Shown here one piece after another: positions 1-26,289 of a DNA stretch of 64,000 nucleotides; the first letter of the stretch is position 1, and each line of letters starts with the position of its first letter. The notes beneath the pieces are model-generated. The model was not told the DNA's origin. It did not search any database and saw nothing but the letters and a program-made list of their open reading frames with translations. The stretch is taken from the NCBI GenBank assembly GCA_949318235.1, contig OX439131.1:12420625-12484624 (forward strand), in the 5' to 3' direction. Source of the DNA: Ecdyonurus torrentis. Its lineage: Eukaryota; Arthropoda; Insecta; Ephemeroptera; Heptageniidae. The position numbers and the translations under genes were made by a program.

Positions 1-448
1 GGATCAATGATAAAGAAAAGCATAGAAAAACCAGCAAGGGCCTTACCACAGTAGAAGTTCTATGGAGAGGTCGAGGTCTTGCATGGCACAGTATAATGTT
101 ATAAAAGTTTCTTTATAACTTGAGAGCTTTCGTCATATGATAATGACATTATCAATCAAAAGAGAAAATTACTTGAGCACATCACTGAGCAGTGTCTTGT
201 CTTGTACTGAGTACAAGACAAGACACTGTCTTGTACTGAGTACAAGACAAGACACTGCTCAGTGATGTGCTCAAGTAATTTTCTCTTTTGATTGATAATG
301 TCATTATCATATGACGAAAGCTCTCAAGTTATAAAGAAACTTTTATAACATTATACTGTGCCATGCAAGACCTCGACCTCTCCATAGAACTTCTACTGTG
401 GTAAGGCCCTTGCTGGTTTTTCTATCCTTTTCTTTATCATTGATTTTA
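1..448. repeat. Near-perfect palindromic MITE (family A)
   Basis: The two halves are reverse complements with the centre near 224, so the DNA could fold into a hairpin of about 220 bp per arm. The centre carries two small TTGTACTGAGTACAA palindromes. The same sequence occurs at 4358-4772. It lies in the last POLD1 intron and runs to the window edge, so its left end may be cut. Confidence 0.9.
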
Positions 449-647
449 TGTGGAATAGACAGGATAACTTTCAAACTTGATACAAAGGAAAAGTCAAGAT
501 AAATCTACGATAGTCTATTTATTTTAACACCATAAGCAACATGGAAACTTCGTATTATGTGAAAGTTTAAAATTAATGAACTAAACATTTGAGTTGCAAT
601 CCTATCAGACATTCCCCCATGTATTTACTTTAAACTCCTGCACTAAC

Positions 648-15275
<14,628 letters not shown>

Positions 15276-16553
15276 GGCTGATTTTCAGATCTACAGAAAA
15301 TACACAAAAACAAAGATAAAATTCTAGAACAGAGTTCAGTCAAATAAGCAGCCAATGGGTTTGTATGACATAGTAAGTTTTTTCAGTGCGAATTTAGAGG
15401 GTTCTATAAGCTGCATAATGATTTTCAATAAAAATTATGCTAATATAGATATTCAAATATATACTGAAACGATAATTATGCTAGCTGAATAGCTATAAAT
15501 ATTATTAATTGTAAAATTAATACGATACCTATCCAGTGTTTTCTTCTGGATTGGCGGGAAACTGCTGGTTGAATGTGCGATTCGTTGCTCGTTTGTTTAT
15601 CTTTCGCGCTAGCGCCAATGCTTGAATTTGTCACATATTTTTATCCCCGTGTTATATGCTTCGACATGCTTATGCTGCTTGTTTTCCAACTCCCTATGCT
15701 AGCGCGCAGTCCAAAAAACGAAAATGCGACAATATGAGCGACACCTGGAATTTAAGAAAGCTATAAGCTTACATTGTAGTATTGTAGTTGGCGTCGACAG
15801 ATTACTATATATTTGTGTTCCTGTCAATGTCCCTTACATGTTGTACGACTATTGGCTCATTCTCTAGACACAAGTTAAATTTCCCTCACTAGAAGGAACA
15901 CTAGAGATATATTTGGGGTTGGGGGCTATTTGAAGTATTATGATAAAGTTAAACAAAGGTCAGAAACGAGATAATGTATGACATAAATAGAAGTAACCAC
16001 TTGGAATACTTACGCTCAGGTGACAAAGACCTCAAACCCTGTGCAGTATTTTAGTAACAGTAGATTTAGCTGCAAATCGCAGCGCTAGAGTGTAAAAGCT
16101 TGATTCAGCTTGTCTACAGATTTATACAGGGAGTCATGTAAGGCACATTGTGTTCTCATGGGCTTGAAAAAGTGCCAAGACCTGGAAGACATGGAGTTTC
16201 GATCCAGCAAGCTTGCAGCTATGCTGACACTTCCATGCATAATAGAATCCAGCTTTGTCGCTTATTGATCACAATGAATGACCAAGGTTGACTAAAAGTT
16301 GTGATAAGTAAAAGTTCTATAGGAATTGGATATTTATAGAGAAATAAAAAATAGCACGTACTTATATTAATAAAATTTAATTCATTGCAATCTTAAATTA
16401 TGATTTACAGTATTAATACAAAAATTTAATGAGAAAACAAAAATAAGTGGGTATAGATTGCACTGCAATCACCAAGCACAGATATGCAAGCATTCTGTGT
16501 GCTTGCGACTCCAATTGTCAATTTATAGCAAACAGGATCCACATGTCATTTTT
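15276..16553. other. POLD1 5' flank / DNAJC2 3' flank
   Basis: Intergenic, 1.28 kb, both neighbours on the minus strand. A POLD1 promoter is expected between about 15300 and 15800; that part has moderate GC and scattered GCGC (for example 15605-15620 and 15700-15712). I see no gene, no repeat with clear ends and no certain polyadenylation site for DNAJC2. Confidence 0.5.
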
Positions 16554-18808
16554 CTATTTTCCAGTTTTCTGAACTTTTGCTTGAGCTGCTTTCTTAGCCT
16601 TGATGATTTCAGCTAGTTCCTAAAATAAATGTTAATTCATTACATCTAAATCACAATTCTTGCCCTGACATACAATAACACAAGAAAAAGAGAGAGAAAA
16701 ACAAACAAACCTTAAATCTTTTTTGGCACTCTTTCTTTGATCTAGTTGGTATGCACTCTGCAATTCTATCCCAACGATCTTGAGTTGAAGCAGGGTATGT
16801 GCGCAAGGCTTGTTCTAGCTGCTGTTGTTCTGCTGCAGTCCATGGAGTTGTTACTCCTTGTTGTTCAGCAGGACCTGAAGTAAATACCACACAATAAATT
16901 AAAGATTCAATTATCTCCTATAAAATACACTTACTATCAAATCTTTGTGATGCCTCAGAGTCTGCTACTGTTGCTACTCCTTTCTGCCCTTTCTCAAAAT
17001 CTTCGTAAGCTTTCTTGTTAGCAGCATCTTTTAGAGAAGAATAGTCAGAGCTTTGCAGACCTTTAGTCTTGGCAAGAACCTCTTTAGCTGTTCTTTGCAT
17101 CTCCTTATTGCTACTGTGAAGGTTCACAAAGTTGGCAACCACCTCCCATCTAATGGCAATAAAGATTAAGAATGGCATTGACTGATAAAGGAACAACGGT
17201 TTTGAGGCCGACTATAAGCCATTTCGCACATATCCGCTTCCGTTTCGACTTACTGCGCATGCGTAGTAAGGAGAAACGGAAGCGGATGTGACCGAAATCG
17301 CTTATAGTCAGCCTCAAAACCGTTGTTCCTTTACTAGTCAATAGTTAGAAATATTAGGTTAGTTTTGAATTCCTTTGTTTAAGTGGTGAAATACCTTAAT
17401 TTTGATAGTTTGGTATTTTTTCCCCCAACAAGTAACAATAACATTTATCTGTTTTTATTCTCTTGCTAGCTTACCTTTGGTTAGTTCCTGCTGGAAAGAG
17501 GTTCACAGCCTTGATGAGCAGTTGAAGATCAGCTGGTGACCAATCAGAACCTCCTCCTGTTTTACTGCGACCAGTAGCTCCCTTTGCAGCACTCTCCATC
17601 ACTTGAGCTCTCTCCTTCTCAAGACGAGCCTCAAGCTTCCCTACCCACTCTTTGAACTTTACTGAACCATCATCTATGGATAGACCTAGGAGGGACTGTG
17701 TAATCTCTGATAATCTGAAAACAATAGAAGGTAATTTAACTTTAATTGACAAAATATGTAAAATGACAATACCATTACAGTTGCAGAGTTTTCCTTGACA
17801 AATCATTAGTAAGTTGTCACTTATACTTACTCATTAACAGGAAAAACATCACACATGGACTCCATCTTCACCATATTCTGAACAGAATCATCTCCAGCAG
17901 CAGCGAAGTAATTGTTGTCTTTACACAGAGTACGTAATGCCTTTCTTTCCTTACGTAGAGCATTCTTAGCAGCATCTCGCTGTTTACGTTGAGCTTCTTG
18001 TGTAGCTTTCTCTTGTCTTTCCTTCTCTTCTTTTTCTCTCAGCTCCCTGTCCTTCTGCTCTTGACGCAGCTATAAATAATAATAATAAATTAAATTAAGA
18101 AAAATACGTCAAAATAGAAATGTGAAACAAATGAAAAATACTGTACCGGTACTCTTAAATACGTCAAGTAGATAAAATTAAATAAAAGTTACCCTTTCTT
18201 CTTCTTCTCTCTTAGCTTGGATAGCATTTTGACGTGCTAATTTCTGAGCCAGCTTACTGTCTCTGTCATCCTGCCTAAATCTCTGAACACGAGGATCACA
18301 TTCATAAGCAGTCTCTACAAGTTTTCTGATTCTAACCATCTCTTCCTTCTTTAGCTTGGCACGTTGAGATTTGTTTTGCTTCTCTACCCATTTGCGGGTG
18401 TCACGACTAAAAACCAAATAATAATAATAATACAACACTGCTAAAATATACAACAAAACCACTGTTTGAAATATAATGATTTTACTTACTCTTGGCCTGT
18501 TTTAGCTTCTTCATCATCCATATATGAGTATTCTCTCCATGACACAAAGTTGAACCAGAAAGCATAAAATTTCTCTACGTCATCTCTAAGTGAACTCTCG
18601 TGACCAAGATCTGGCACTGGAGTGTTTTCAGACCAAATGGCATTACGTCGGAATACAGGACCAAATGCCTTAAACAAGAAAAGAACAAAATGACATAGGT
18701 ATATCATGGACCAGTAGCTTTATATCACAAAAATATTAAGTGCAGCATCAAATGTAAATCAAATCATTTAATTTTGTACCTCATATCATTAAGCAAAAAA
18801 AAAAAAAA

Positions 18809-18860
<52 letters not shown>

Positions 18861-21800
18861 CACTAATCCACCAACCGTACTTGTCCATGAACCATGACTT
18901 TTTGCTAGACTTGCTAGAGTTATGATTTTTTCAGAATTAAGTCACCTTAGCATAGGTACTTCAAAGCGCGTGTTGAAAAAAATCGGAAAAAATTTTCGCG
19001 GGAAATACGGCGCCTTCTAATTTTCCAACTTAGCCACAGGTAGGGTTGCTTTTTGTCACATATCTTTTTTTCCAATACAGATATATAAAAAATGAAAAAT
19101 GGGGTTGATTAAGAATTAAAAATCGTATAAATGACCTGTGTAACGCAATGACCTTGACCTTTATTTTAGGTGATTTTTTTCAAAAAATAATACAAAAATA
19201 CAAAAAAAATATACGCTCGGTCCTTCTTATGACAAATTAATATAGCAGTAATATGCGCACACATTTCACCTACAAAATGGTGTAAAACAAGTTCTGGAGT
19301 TATGGATACAATTAAAGTTCCAACTAAAAATGTAGAGTAACCTCAGCGCGCAGCCATACTTAACACTGTTATAAAGCGCTCTCACTTGACACAAAGTGCG
19401 TAAGTTTACGCTAGGTTACGAAATATAAAATTTAAATATATTTAAAACAAGTAAAGATACTAAATTATAGCAAATATTTAATGAGAAATTATATTTCATA
19501 ACAAAAAACAAATTTAATTATAAGGGATCAGACTTTCTTAATTTCAGATCATCGATTTTTTTTTCCTAAAAAGAAAAATATAAATAATCAGTGATTACTT
19601 AGTGATCAATGTAGTGATCACTAAAAAATAATAAATAGAAAGTTTCAGTTTTTTTTTATGAAAACCTGAAAATTGAATGCAGGACATTCAAAAATAATTT
19701 TTTTGCGAGTTGTATATTTTGTTTTTTAATTCGTAAAATATTAACGAAAAAGTCAATTAAAATTGTTGTGGGCAATTTTATTTCATATTTTTAAGAGAAT
19801 ATTGTCTTCATTCGACTGATAGACGAATTTATAATTTTTTAATTGATCAAAAGTTTTTGTATATAAAATTTTTAACAATTGAAAAATGATGTCATGGGTG
19901 ACAACTTATGTTTGTGTGCATCAGAAAAAGTTACCAACCTTAACTTTGTTAGAAAATTAGAAATTCGAATATCTGTCGATTCGGGATAGTAATGCAATAA
20001 AATTACCCCCAAAACTTTTCAGTCTTTCTCATCAATATAATTAATAGTAATTGATTAAAGTAATGATTATTTAGCACAAATATCCTTATTGACTAATAAA
20101 GGAACAACTGTTTTAAGGCCGACTTTAAGCGATTTCATTCACATCCGCTTCCGTTTCTGCTTACTACGCATGAGCAGTACTTCGGAACGGAAGCGGATGT
20201 GAGTGTAATCGCTTAAAGACAGCCTTATAACAGTTGTTCCTTTATTAGTCATTATCTCAAAGGAAAATTACATTTTTAAAATTTTATTAGTTTCACTTCA
20301 GCTAATCGCGACGTAATACGTAACATCAGCTTTCTAGGCCGATTGTTTATGATTTTTCTTTAAAAAAGAATATATTATAAAAAAATAAAAAATACGACAA
20401 ATAGATTTTATTGTTTAGGGACAAAGTAACTATAATATCAAAGTATGAAACAAAAATATAAAACGTCAGAAATTTGACTTGCTGTAATAAAAGAAAAACA
20501 CTCGAAATATTTATATCTCGCGAAAAATAATATTTGAATTTTCTTATTAAAATTTCAGTTTTTCATCAAAAAAGGCTGGAAGTTCATATTTATCCAATTT
20601 TTAGTAATCCTCTTTTTTCATTTATATATTTTTTTTATATAGTAAAAAAATCGATGATCTGAAATTAAGAAAGTCTGATCCCTTATAATTAAATTTGTTT
20701 TTTGTTATGAAATATAATTTCTCATTAAATATTTGCTATAATTTAGTATCTTTACTTGTTTTAAATATATTTAAATTTTATATTTCGTAACCTAGCGTAA
20801 ACTTACGCACTTTGTGTCAAGTGAGAGCGCTTTATAACAGTGTTAAGTATGGCTGCGCGCTGAGGTTACTCTACATTTTTAGTTGGAACTTTAATTGTAT
20901 CCATAACTCCAGAACTTGTTTTACACCATTTTGTAGGTGAAATGTGTGCGCATATTACTGCTATATTAATTTGTCATAAGAAGGACCGAGCGTATATTTT
21001 TTTTGTATTTTTGTATTATTTTTTGAAAAAAATCACCTAAAATAAAGGTCAAGGTCATTGCGTTACACAGGTCATTTATACGATTTTTAATTCTTAATCA
21101 ACCCCATTTTTCATTTTTTATATATCTGTATTGGAAAAAAAGATATGTGACAAAAAGCAACCCTACCTGTGGCTAAGTTGGAAAATTAGAAGGCGCCGTA
21201 TTTCCCGCGAAAATTTTTTCCGATTTTTTTCAACACGCGCTTTGAAGTACCTATGCTAAGGTGACTTAATTCTGAAAAAATCATAACTCTAGCATAAAGT
21301 CATGGTTCATGGACAAGTACGGTTGGTGGATTAGTGACCGAGAGAGAGAAGAAAAAGTTGAGGTCTAAAAAAAAATAAATAAATAAATAAAAGTTAGGTA
21401 AGGGGTAACAAAATTCTTAATGCTTTGCAATAGTGTTGTTCTTAAATACTGTTTTCTTGCTACAAAAAGTGAACATTACATTTGATTTGTTGATCGTCAC
21501 TTTAGTAGCACAAAGCAGAGTTTACGAATAGCATTAATGCTATCAAAATATACACAAAAAATAGCAGTAAATATGCACGGAATTTTAATCGTAAAATATA
21601 TTATCACAATTATGTGTGCATTAAAGTTCTTAGTATATTTTAAACATTTAGATTTTTACACTATGAAGTTTTGGCAGCTCTTTTACAAACTAACTAATTA
21701 GAGGCAATGCCTAGCAATCAAACTAGAGAAGTGTAGGAAGCTTATTATGTTATAACTCATGCTTGATAACATAGCAGACCAAACATCTATCTGAAGATTA

Positions 21801-24800
21801 TATAAGTTAATAAATAAATAAACAAAATTTGTCTTGATACCTGATAAAACCCTTCTCTAGCGCCATCTGCAGCAGAGGGGGTGTCGTCATCAAACTCTGG
21901 GTCAACAGAGTCAAATGCACGCCTCATTGTTGTTGTTTTCAACATCTCCCAAGCCATGGTGATACAAGTGAAGTAGTCATCTTCCTCCTTGATCTTCTCA
22001 CCTGCAGCTCGACGTTTGTCAGGGTGGTGTTTCAATACCTTCATTCTGTCTGTAAATATTAGAAAATTAAAATATTATCAATGACAAGTTCCTTTTCTTT
22101 TTATTATAATTATTTTATACTTACAAGCTCTTTTAATATCATCATCGGTAGCTTTGTGTCTTAAATTCTTTAAACCCAAAACTGCATAGTGGTCTTGATT
22201 CTGAAACACATTACATAATTAAATATTTTCTGATGTTTCAACATATAAATGTGATTTCAGTTATTTGCTGTACAAATTTTACTATTTTATTTTACGATAG
22301 AACATTTATATAGTTTATCATGCATGGTCACATGTTTTAGGTTTGAACAGAGAGCAGAGCTTGTGAGAAAACACTGGCACATGAAAGTATATCACACAAA
22401 AAGAACAAAGCTATACTGTCATTTTTGTACAGTATGAGCTTATTTAAAAATAAATAATCATATCTTTGTTCAAGAACTTCAAACACAGTTCAATCTGCCT
22501 ATAATCCCTGTGTTTAAAACATTTATCAAAAGAAGAGTTGATAAGTCTGAGGACATCAACCTATCTTTTTACAATACCCCAGCCTTTAGTAATGTTAACT
22601 GGAAAAACCCAAACTTTAAAAATAGACACATTTTTACTAGATTTGCAGTGCACGGGTTTCACCATAAGATTTGTATAATTAAAGAGTTCCACGAGTGTGG
22701 TACACAATGTAAATGTAAGCTGTGTGGTGAACAATGTGAGCAATATCATTTGCTAAAATGTACTAATCGCAGCATTAGTCTAACGGCATATGCCCAAGAG
22801 AATAATTTAGGTAGCTAATTATAGTTTATTATTGTAATTTGTAAAATAATATGTTATGATGTACACCAAGTGTGTTTAATTAATAAAATGAATAATAAAT
22901 AATCATGGAGTATATTTTTTAATTCTTTTAAATCCTTTTACAAAAACCGTCCTAGCAATGTCTAGTGAATTAATTTGAATATCTATCCCATTAACTATCA
23001 AAATTAGAGAATTTTGCTTTGCATTAACTTTCAATACATAGTGCTCTAATTTCTCTCGTTCTATTTCTATCCTGTTACAGTCAACCGGGGTGACTTTGAA
23101 CGCCCGGGGTGACTTTGAACACCCATTTATCTCTACTTTGGGCACTCATTTCAAACTTTTGAAACGTGTCATTAGGATCAAAAACAAATTTGAAACATAG
23201 TGAGATGCTTCAATTTTCTAAAATGAGGCCCCAAGACAGAGATAATTGGGTGTTCAAAGTCACCCCGGGCGTTCAAAGTCACCCCAGTTGACTGTAGTTG
23301 AAGTATATTTTATACCTAAAATTAAAGCAAAACAACTCATAATATAAGAAAAATAAACAAAATAATAAATTTTTATATTTTTGTTATTACTTTGTAAAAT
23401 GAATCAAACCTTTGTTATATTACTACGTACATTTAGTTAAGAAGATGATTAATAATAATAAAAAATGATAGAGCATAGAATAACACATGGATTTGAAAAA
23501 TTGAGAAATTGGGCTGTTAATGGATAGGATCACCTTGCATAAAAGAAGTAGCTGTAAAATAGTATCAGTACCTACGCACCTGTTTTATCAAACACTTACT
23601 TTCCAATCTTTAGGATCAAGGCCTCTGAGGTACTCCAGATCATCCTCATAAACTACTTCAGATTCCTCCAGATCATCTTCAAGACTCTCGTTAAGTTCCT
23701 CAGGCAAGCAGTGATCAGCAGTTGCTCCTTCACCTTGCGCATAATTGGCGTGCAGTAGACGAAAATACCAAGGGCCAACACATGCTACAAGTCGTTCTTG
23801 CAACGCTGTAATGTGATAGTTATATTATTAATTTCTTCTGTGTTTTTATTGACTAATAAAAGAACAACTGTTTTGAGGCTGTCTTTTAGTGATTTCGGTC
23901 ACATCTGCTTCTGTTTCTACTTACTACGCATGCCCAGTACGTTGAAACAGAAGCGGATGTGACCGAAATCACTTAAAGTCAGCCTCAAAACAGTTGTTCT
24001 TTTATTAATCAATAGGAGTACAAGAGGGTATTATCACGACCCTGCAGATATAAATATGGACTCTGTGGTGTATGCATTATAGTAAAGGTATAAATAACTT
24101 ACTTTGGCAAAAAATACAATGCTAAATTTAAACTTAAATTTGGGACTCGGGAGTGATTGCAATCGCATTGCGATATTACATAAATCTGACATTAAATATT
24201 GTGCATTATAAATATTGGCATATTAATGTTGTTTTTATAACTAAACTATATTTTTTAACGTATCCCTCGCATTAAATACATAGTATGGTATAATTGTACT
24301 AGTTACGAGCAGATCGGGAATTTATTTACCCAATCTTTGAGAGAGAGAAAAAGTGCAAGTTATTCATTTCATTTCGGTACAACATACATACATTATTTAT
24401 AAGCATACTTACAGTACATATGTATGTATGCACATATGTACAGTACATCATATACTGTAACCTATGTATATGATCAATATTTGAATATTTATTTATTAAC
24501 CTGAACAGCAGTATAATATATTATAGGAAAGCTACAGTTGAATTACGATACAAGTAAAATGGCAGATATTATACCCAAAATTTATGTTTTTGCCATGTTT
24601 TCTTTCATGGTCCAAGGTCTGCTCCTGGGGTTCGATCATCGACCCCAGTTTGATGCGTAAAACTTGTTTTTTTAAGTCCAAATTTAGGACTATAACAAAA
24701 AAAATTATCTGCAATTTTTACTGCATGTATTTCATTCGTTGTAGAGGTTATATTATATGCATTAACTTACGCTCAGTTTCTGATTTGCAGTCAAGAACAC

Positions 24801-24960
24801 CGTCGTCGTCTGGGCTCTCGAGCTCTCCTTGGGTTGGTCCATTCTCCTGCTCATTCACCGTATCTGCAAATGTTGGTAAGTTATTTATATGCTTAGTACG
24901 TAAAAATTTTCATTAATATGTATTTCAATATTCCTACTTACTTCCTAAGCTCGAAGTCAT
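16554..24960 (-). CDS. DNAJC2: DnaJ homolog subfamily C member 2 (MPP11/zuotin)
   Basis: Ribosome-associated J-protein that, with an Hsp70 partner, assists nascent chains; family members also act in chromatin through SANT domains. Exons: 24960-24942, 24863-24771, 23805-23600, 22200-22125, 22049-21841, 18668-18490, 18406-18193, 18069-17831, 17714-17475, 17149-16935, 16874-16711, 16619-16554; 1,920 nt, 639 aa plus stop (human 621). The order matches the family: acidic N-terminus, [16 protein letters not shown] leading into the J domain, HPD at 140-142, a zuotin homology region with W/F-rich [12 protein letters not shown], a charged K/E/R-rich helix, then SANT1 (around WSPADLQLL) and SANT2 (around TPWTAAEQ). 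The start is the first ATG after a gap to the divergent SLC12A9. Exon 1 encodes only six residues plus one base. Three 165-bp MITEs and a 2.5-kb inverted-repeat element sit in its introns. Confidence 0.96.
17179..17341. repeat. 165-bp palindromic MITE (family C), copy 1
   Basis: Inverted arms starting GACT(G/A)ATAAAGGAACAAC and containing CCGCTTCCGTTTC. Centre CTTACTGCGCATGCGTAG. In DNAJC2 intron 9. Same family at 20090-20251 and 23850-24011. Confidence 0.92.
18803..18857. repeat. Poly-A plus AG microsatellite
   Basis: An A run followed by about 20 AG units. It borders the left end of the long inverted-repeat element; a shorter GAGAGAGA follows the right end (21340-21348), so the element appears to have landed in an AG repeat. 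Confidence 0.95.
18858..21339. mobile_element. 2.5-kb element with about 700-bp inverted arms
   Basis: The left arm 18858-19562 and right arm 20643-21339 are near-identical reverse complements; the ends are GGTCACTAATCC and GGATTAGTGACC. The 1.1-kb AT-rich spacer has no long ORF but holds a family C MITE (20090-20251). Long arms and no coding capacity suggest a foldback or a non-autonomous DNA transposon; the superfamily is not identified. Lies in DNAJC2 intron 5. A small tandem duplication (TGCTAGACT) distinguishes the left arm. Confidence 0.9.
20090..20251. repeat. 165-bp palindromic MITE (family C), copy 2
   Basis: Ends GACTAATAAAGGAACAAC and GTTGTTCCTTTATTAGTC. Inserted in the spacer of the 18858-21339 element, so it is the younger of the two. 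Confidence 0.92.
22440..22900 (+). mobile_element. LINE 3' fragment with Cys/His-rich tail
   Basis: The ORF at 22510-22818 encodes the C-terminus of a LINE reverse transcriptase polypeptide: [12 protein letters not shown], then [18 protein letters not shown], a zinc-knuckle-like array. Ends in TTAATAAAATGAATAATAAATAA. Antisense to DNAJC2, in intron 3. 5'-truncated. Confidence 0.82.
23078..23294. repeat. MITE with TA target and doubled GGGGTGACTTTGAAC motifs
   Basis: Flanked by TA (23076-23077; 23295-23296). Each inverted end carries two tandem copies of GGGGTGACTTTGAAC separated by GCCC. The central part is AT-rich and has no ORF. The TA target and TIR layout suggest a Tc1/mariner derivative. 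In DNAJC2 intron 3. Confidence 0.85.
23850..24011. repeat. 165-bp palindromic MITE (family C), copy 3
   Basis: Same arms as 17179 and 20090, beginning GACTAATAAAAGAACAAC. In DNAJC2 intron 2. Confidence 0.92.
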
Positions 24961-25470
24961 GGAGAAACAGTAAAATTTGATCAAATTCTAGGCACACACA
25001 AACACGCGGGCCTAACACCGGCAATCGCATGCAGTTATTTTTTCACTAATGTACAAGTAACGCCCTCACGAAATTAACATTGAAAGTCCTATCATCCATC
25101 TGCGGCAAAAAATATAACTAAAATTTGTCCAGCTGACTCATTATCAGCTGGTGTTGCTGTCATTGCGCGAGTGGGCGGATTAAATCGTCAAAACGACGAT
25201 TAAAACGCTAATAATTATGAATTTGGAGAATTTATAGAGTTAAGGATAATACCATATTATTAAAATATATCACACATTTTCTTGCAAAAAATCGTCTGCT
25301 ATTTAGAGGTATGGTTTGTTCATCAATTTTGTCTTGACACTCAACTCGCTCAAAAAGCCTTACCTTGCCCTTTTTATTTAATCACATATTTATTGTGTTC
25401 ACCATTTTTGTAAATAGAAAATACAGAGTTCTAATAGAGTTAACATTGTAAAGGTTCGATAATTTTGCAG
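24961..25470. promoter_or_regulatory. Shared 5' region between DNAJC2 and SLC12A9
   Basis: The DNAJC2 ATG (24960, minus) and SLC12A9 ATG (25484, plus) are 523 bp apart and diverge. The segment contains the moderately GC-rich patch at 25160-25215 and a 3' splice site (TTTTGCAG, ending 25470) for a 5' UTR exon of SLC12A9. No TATA box is evident at a meaningful position. A bidirectional promoter is inferred from the layout only. Confidence 0.5.
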
Positions 25471-26257
25471 GAAGATTTTCATCATGCTAGCCCCAGAGGT
25501 TGGTTCTACAAACTCTACAAATAATGCTGCACCGTTGGAGGGAAGAAACAGTGAAAAATCTCCTCTTATTAATCAAAGAAGACTGTTTCAAAGTTTCCAA
25601 GGTTTTTTTGAGACTCAAAATGAAGGCCGTACATTGGGAACTTTTGCAGGAGTTTTCAGTCCTGTAGCTCTGTCAATGTTTAGTGCTTTACTCTTTCTCC
25701 GTGTAGGTATGTATGCACACCCGTACTTGTTGTATGTATTGTGCATTAAAATAATCCACAATAAACTAATTTTAATTATGTTACAGGCTTCATTGTTGGA
25801 AATGCTGGTCTTCTTGTCACACTACTTCAATTTGTAATTGCATATGGAATTCTGCTCTTCACCGTCGCTTCTGTTTGTGCTGTTTCAACAAATGGAGCTG
25901 TAGAAGGAGGCGGCGCGTACTGTATCCTTTCTGTGCAACATGTATAAAATTAACTGTCAGTTTGAGTAATTTCACATTCATACACTTACTGTGTGCTTCT
26001 TTTGATGTATGATTGTTATTTATCTTTGCAATTATGTACTGTAGTAGCAATGATAAGAACGGGAACTGTAAAATTAAATCAATCTAGTTACATAATAGAT
26101 CTGAGGTTAATAATCGAATACATACAGAAGAGTTGCGGACAAATGACCCTAGGATAAAAGATCCTGCCTGGATAAAAGGTCTGGTTGTGCGCACAGCCAG
26201 GGTCTTTTGTCTGCAAAATGTCTGACAGACATTCTTAATAATAGGGTTTTGTTCATA

Positions 26258-26289
<32 letters not shown>

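Noticed and set aside
26090..26230. Possible inverted repeat around AGGGTCTTTTGTC / ACAAATGACCCT
   Set aside because: The arms are short and imperfect; element ends could not be defined.
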